A DNA stretch of 53,593 bases from positions 1 to 53,593 of the forward strand of contig NZ_BDAW01000061.1 of assembly GCF_001625085.1 (NCBI RefSeq). The letters run 5' to 3'. A program made the position numbers and the translations under genes. Below the pieces are notes generated by a model, which saw only the letters and a list, made by a program, of their open reading frames with translations, did not search any database and was not told the DNA's origin. This document shows, in pieces, positions 51,601 to 53,593 of this stretch (within the stretch, counting starts at the first letter, position 1; each line of letters starts with the position of its first letter). The stretch is from Nocardia acidivorans NBRC 108247 (GTDB taxonomy: Bacteria; Actinomycetota; Actinomycetes; Mycobacteriales; Mycobacteriaceae).

Positions 51601-53592
51601 GAGCTCGGCCTCACCGCGACCCGCGATCGGCGTACCGATGGCGATGTCCTCGGTGCCGGACAGGCGCGAGAGGAATACCGCGAGCGCGGCGTGCACCACC
51701 ATGAACATGGTGGCGTTCTGCTCGCGGGCGATGGCCTGGAGACCACGGTGCAGTCCGGCCCCGATCGGGAAGTGCACCTTGCCGCCGCGGAAGGACTGCG
51801 CGTTGGGGCGCGGTCGATCCGAGGGCAGGTTGAGCTCGTCCGGCAGGTCCGCGAGGGTGGTCCGCCAGTACTCGGCCTGGCCGGAGATGAGGCTCTCGGG
51901 ATCCTGTTCGGAGCCGAGCACCGCACGCTGCCAGATCGAGTAGTCGGCGTACTGCACCGGCATGGGCGCCCAGCCCGGCTGCACCCCGGCGGCCCGGGAG
52001 GCGTACGCGATCATCACATCGCGGGTGAGCGGGCCCATGGACCAGCCGTCCGCGCTGATGTGGTGCGCGACGAAGACCAGCACATGTTCGATGACCGGCT
52101 GCGGCGGCTCCACCCGGACGGCGCCCAGGGCACTGGCCGCCTGCGCACCGACCGCGCGCAGGGTGGCGGCCTCGAAGGCATCGGCCACATCCAGCACCAC
52201 GGATTCGTGCGCACCGAGCTCCTCGGCGACCGGTGCGGTCTCGACGCGGAACAGCTTGGCCCGCAACGGGACCTCGGTGGTCACATCGAAGCCGGTGGAG
52301 ATGAGCTCCGCGATCCGATCGCGCACCGCTTCGGCGCCGACCTCGATCGGGGTCAGGTCCGGGGTCGCCTGTGCGGCGGTCACGATGACCTGGGAGGCCG
52401 CACCGTCCACCTGCGGGTAGACGGTGCGCAGGGTTTCGTGGCGCGCGATCACATCGGCGACGGCCTGTTGCAGGGCCTCGGTATCCAGTTCGCCGGTGAG
52501 ACGGACCGCGACGGGGATGTTGTAGGCCGCCGAGGTGGTGTCGAACTGGTTGAGGAACCACATGCGCTGCTGCGCGAGGGACAGCGGCACCGAGGCGGGA
52601 CGCTGCTGCGCGACCAGCGGCTGCCGATCGCCGCTGCCCGCGTGCGACTCCAGCTTGGCGGCGAGTCCGGCGACGGTGGACGCCTCGAACAGGGTCCGAA
52701 CCGGGACACGAGCATCCAGAGCCGCACCGAGTCGCGCCGCGACCTGCGTGGCCAGCAGCGAATTACCGCCCAGGGCGAAGAAGTCGTCGTCCGCACCCAC
52801 GCGCTCGGTCCCCAGCACCTCGGTGAACACGCCCGCCACGATCTCCTCGATCGGGGTGGACGGCGCACGGAACGCCGTGGTCTCGAACTCCGGCTCGGGC
52901 AACGCCTTTCGATCCAACTTGCCATTCACATTGAGCGGCAGCGCGTCCAGGACCACGAACGCCGAAGGCACCATGTACGACGGCAGACCCGCCGACAGCA
53001 CCGCCCGGACATGCGAAACCTCAACACCCGCGGCGAGATCGGACGGCACCAGGTAGGCCACCAGACGATCGCCGGTGCGCTGATCGGACTTGGCCAGTAC
53101 CGCGACCTGCGCGATCTCCGCCATGGCCAGCAGCGCCGCCTCGATCTCCCCCAGCTCGATACGGAAACCGCGGATCTTCACCTGGAAGTCCGTGCGACCC
53201 CGATACTCCAACTCGCCATGCGCATTCCAGGCCACCAGGTCACCGGTGCGGTACATACGCTCACCGGCGGCGAAGGGATTGGCCACGAACCGATCCGCGG
53301 TCAGGTCGCTACGACCGAAGTAGCCGCGCGCCAGCTGCGCACCCGCGAGGTAGAGCTCGCCAGAGACGCCCGGTGCGACCGGGTGCAGGCGGGAGTCCAG
53401 GACGTAGACCTGGCTGTTCCATTCGGGCAGGCCGATGGAGACCGAACCCTTGTCGGCGTCGGTGACCAGGTGGCTGGTGATGGAGACGGCCGCTTCGGTC
53501 GGGCCGTACAGGTTGAACAGCTGCGCCGAAGGATTCGCCGTACGGAAGCGCTGCGCCACGGACGCGGGCAGCGCCTCACCGATAGCCAGCAC
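45664..53592 (-). CDS. Non-ribosomal peptide synthetase, 3' portion (5' end outside the window)
   Basis: The 2642 visible residues begin inside an adenylation domain at the right edge. Order: A1 (to ~235; LYGPTEA, YRTGDLV, NGKLDRK), PCP1 (Ser278 in GGNS), C1 (~333-825; HHISADG at 510-516), A2 (~840-1345; YTSGSTGLPKG at 1000-1010, NAYGPTEA), PCP2 (Ser1389 in GGDS), E (~1443-1905; HHFVVDG at 1581-1587, SFNYLGR), C2 (~1930-2375; HHILVDG at 2077-2083), then a degenerate half A domain (~2398-2642). The E domain makes the A2 residue D-configured, and C2 fits a D-accepting domain. By eye the A2 pocket reads approximately D-A-L-L-I-G-A-I-A-K, which I cannot assign. No thioesterase or reductase is present. 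C1 has an unusual ~50-residue insertion at 451-502. Confidence 0.95.
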   Translation of the reverse strand: MLAIGEALPASVAQRFRTANPSAQLFNLYGPTEAAVSITSHLVTDADKGSVSIGLPEWNSQVYVLDSRLHPVAPGVSGELYLAGAQLARGYFGRSDLTADRFVANPFAAGERMYRTGDLVAWNAHGELEYRGRTDFQVKIRGFRIELGEIEAALLAMAEIAQVAVLAKSDQRTGDRLVAYLVPSDLAAGVEVSHVRAVLSAGLPSYMVPSAFVVLDALPLNVNGKLDRKALPEPEFETTAFRAPSTPIEEIVAGVFTEVLGTERVGADDDFFALGGNSLLATQVAARLGAALDARVPVRTLFEASTVAGLAAKLESHAGSGDRQPLVAQQRPASVPLSLAQQRMWFLNQFDTTSAAYNIPVAVRLTGELDTEALQQAVADVIARHETLRTVYPQVDGAASQVIVTAAQATPDLTPIEVGAEAVRDRIAELISTGFDVTTEVPLRAKLFRVETAPVAEELGAHESVVLDVADAFEAATLRAVGAQAASALGAVRVEPPQPVIEHVLVFVAHHISADGWSMGPLTRDVMIAYASRAAGVQPGWAPMPVQYADYSIWQRAVLGSEQDPESLISGQAEYWRTTLADLPDELNLPSDRPRPNAQSFRGGKVHFPIGAGLHRGLQAIAREQNATMFMVVHAALAVFLSRLSGTEDIAIGTPIAGRGEAELDNVIGMFVNTLVLRTEVDPELTFAQLLSRARDADLGAFAHADIPFERLVELLNPERSTARHPLFQVVLSFENLPDSTFELPGLRVAAVDFENDTAKFDLSLTITEAGTAGEGMYAEFAYARDLFDDATVQKFAQRFTRLLEQITARPQLPVGDLQLLSAAERADLLSRNGAPAVEPKTLPEIMAAAVAANPVGEAVVFDGQVLGYAELDAASSRLARMLIERGAGPDMRVAVAIPRSFESVLAVWAVAKSGAAFVPVDPAYPADRIAHMISDSGAMLGLTTNAELAALPPVASLAGWISLDDPLTIAEIESHSPAAVSDAERWGVIRPAHAAYVIYTSGSTGLPKGVVVTHAGLANFATEQVERYRLDSSSRALHFASPSFDASILELLLALGAGGTLVVVPPGTYGGDEVGELIARERVTAGLITPSVLASLEPSQLAGMEVIIAGGEAVSADLVAKWSVNSAGPRRFHNAYGPTEATIATNISDALNPGDKVVIGGPVRGMRALVLDHRLQPVAEGVAGELYVAGPQLARGYHARPGLTAERFVANPYGEPGTRLYRTGDVVRWTRDAKGAPAVEYVGRNDFQVKVRGFRIELGEIDAALTAHESVDFAVTVGHRTEVGTTMLAAYVLPVAGAAIDIAALTEHAAARLPEYMVPTAITVLDQIPLTPAGKLDRRALPAPVLAPREFRAPVSDIEAVIAEVFAEVLGVDQVGADDSFFALGGDSILSIQLVSRAKARGILFSPREVFEKRSVAGLAEIAVLGGDDEQQRLPELPGGGVGDIPLTPIMTAILSSGSTYQRFSQSMALRLPDNIDRSILVGTLAAVFDHHDVLRSRLRGSASAGWEFEALPRGGVDVDALVHRVDVAADISDAELSRIASAELDTALGKLDPANAAMMRFVWFAFGEGRPDVLLVAAHHFVVDGVSWRILIPDFAVAWSQLAFGQPVALPANGTSMRRWAHALVDAASAPERVAELPFWQGVVGTADPLLGARAFDPAVDTFATVERVEVTVPAAVTDAVLTSIPGRYRGGVNDGLLSALAMAVARWRADGNDAALIKLEGHGREEEVVPGADLSRTVGWFTSAYPVRLDLAGADLDDAFAGGKALGDIVKSVKEQLLSVPDKGLGFGLLRYLNAETAPQLRSVGQISFNYLGRVSTGEVPEQLSELGWVPVADLGQLDADMDLDMPANATLDINAIVTDGEDGPQLGAAFAFPTGLLSRERVQEFADLFVAALTALAEHAKRPDAGGYTPSDMALVKVTQGDIENWERAYPALTEVWPLSPLQSGLLFQALMSQSREAVDVYTMQAVLDLHGTVDTDRLHGAAQAIVDRYPSLRTAFVTDAAGQAHQVVLDRVEAPWSIVDLTDLPEGERVPRMRELIDADRARHFDMAAAPLMRFTLFRTSGEQCNLVITTHHILVDGWSMPLLMRDLLVLYAVRGDLSALPRAVSYRNYLAWLAGRDRQESLRAWARALTGVSEPTQLAPAGRADEQYEVGRHVLEIDAERTRQLSKRAAELSVTVNTLVQTAWAILVGRLTGRGDVVFGATVSGRPADLAGVESMVGLFINTVPVRIRIDDRLTVGGMLERVQHEQADLLDHHYIGLAEIQQLAGAAAEFDTLVVFESYPVDKDAIAAASSIDGMSVNGVGINDDTHYPMTLVVMASETIEISMRYLDTRFTADEVETLAARLSRVLDALLGEPSALVGDIDILDAGERARILAESSVTQADSAAEPARVGARTVANVLAEVVEEDPQAPALLDKGQELAYHVLDRRSSQLARLLIDRGAGPGDIVAVALPRSVEAVVAVWAIQKAGAAVLFAEGLSFGDILAAGANFGIAEEPAASSVRWLVPADPKVQADLSARPAHPVTYTDRVRPLTESDPAFIYRDATGAWATLTQAEALDRAATLRTDNEIDYESTTFTTATLGLPAVDEFLTSSTAGALSVLPTEDLTADLEEGEVTHWFTTAGDPTDEAPQEVRIIG
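45667..46401 (-). other. Degenerate, truncated adenylation domain at the NRPS C-terminus
   Basis: Residues ~2398-2642 follow the C2 domain and begin like a normal A domain (TVANVLAEVVEEDPQAPALL, VAVALPRSVEAVVAVWAIQK). The A3 phosphate-binding loop YTSGSTG is replaced by FIYRDATGAWATLTQ, and the core A4-A10 motifs are absent. The protein ends in HWFTTAGDPTDEAPQEVRII, near where the A4-A5 region would follow. It cannot activate an amino acid. The reading frame is intact, so the segment may have a structural role or be a relic of a lost final module. Confidence 0.85.
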
Positions 53593-53593
53593 A

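Overview
The window is high-GC actinobacterial DNA, most consistent with Nocardia or a close mycolic-acid-containing relative. The pointers are Mycobacterium-like glucose-6-phosphate isomerase, ThyA and DfrA proteins, a DUF2630 gene, frequent GTG starts, ATGA stop/start overlaps and a very large NRPS. No tRNA, rRNA, insertion sequence or CRISPR array is visible. Species assignment is inference.

Left part (1-20.4 kb): a succinate-semialdehyde-type aldehyde dehydrogenase (-) and pgi (+) are followed by three paralogous ~900-residue LAL-type LuxR regulators, one on the minus strand and two in tandem on the plus strand, with a small DUF2007-like gene between the first two. Next come an NDH-2-like flavoprotein, a DoxX-like membrane protein, a SRPBCC-TIGR01777 fusion, a run of six 17-bp tandem repeats, a TetR-aidB pair, a divergent crotonase with a changed catalytic residue, and a WS/DGAT-like acyltransferase.

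Middle (20.4-36.8 kb): a truncated vapC fragment, an FMN-binding pyridoxamine-oxidase-like protein, a secreted PAF-acetylhydrolase-like enzyme, a MocR regulator coupled to a DUF2630 gene, a type-B carboxylesterase, an Fpg/Nei-family glycosylase, a wrecked SDR locus, cobF, thyA-dfrA, a cupin, a DyP peroxidase with its encapsulin shell gene, a small membrane protein, a Nudix hydrolase, a DHA2 drug exporter and a two-domain TerD-family protein with a long Pro/Gln/Tyr linker.

Right part (36.8-53.6 kb): a TetR regulator faces a tightly coupled operon of an APC permease, two DUF1989 proteins (urea-carboxylase-associated; the family includes carboxyguanidine deiminases) and a carboxyltransferase that lacks both the biotin-carboxylase and the biotin-carrier domains of urea or guanidine carboxylase. 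Repeated operator-like boxes lie in the promoter region. After a methyltransferase and a divergent MarR/SGNH-hydrolase pair comes a decayed vapBC module, a perfect 19-bp inverted repeat, and the 3' portion of an NRPS gene (A-PCP-C-A-PCP-E-C plus a degenerate half adenylation domain, no thioesterase) that runs off the right edge.

The most unusual items are the biotin-less carboxyltransferase/DUF1989 operon and the NRPS C-terminus that ends in a P-loop-less adenylation remnant. The DyP/encapsulin pair is a known nanocompartment type and is very well supported here.
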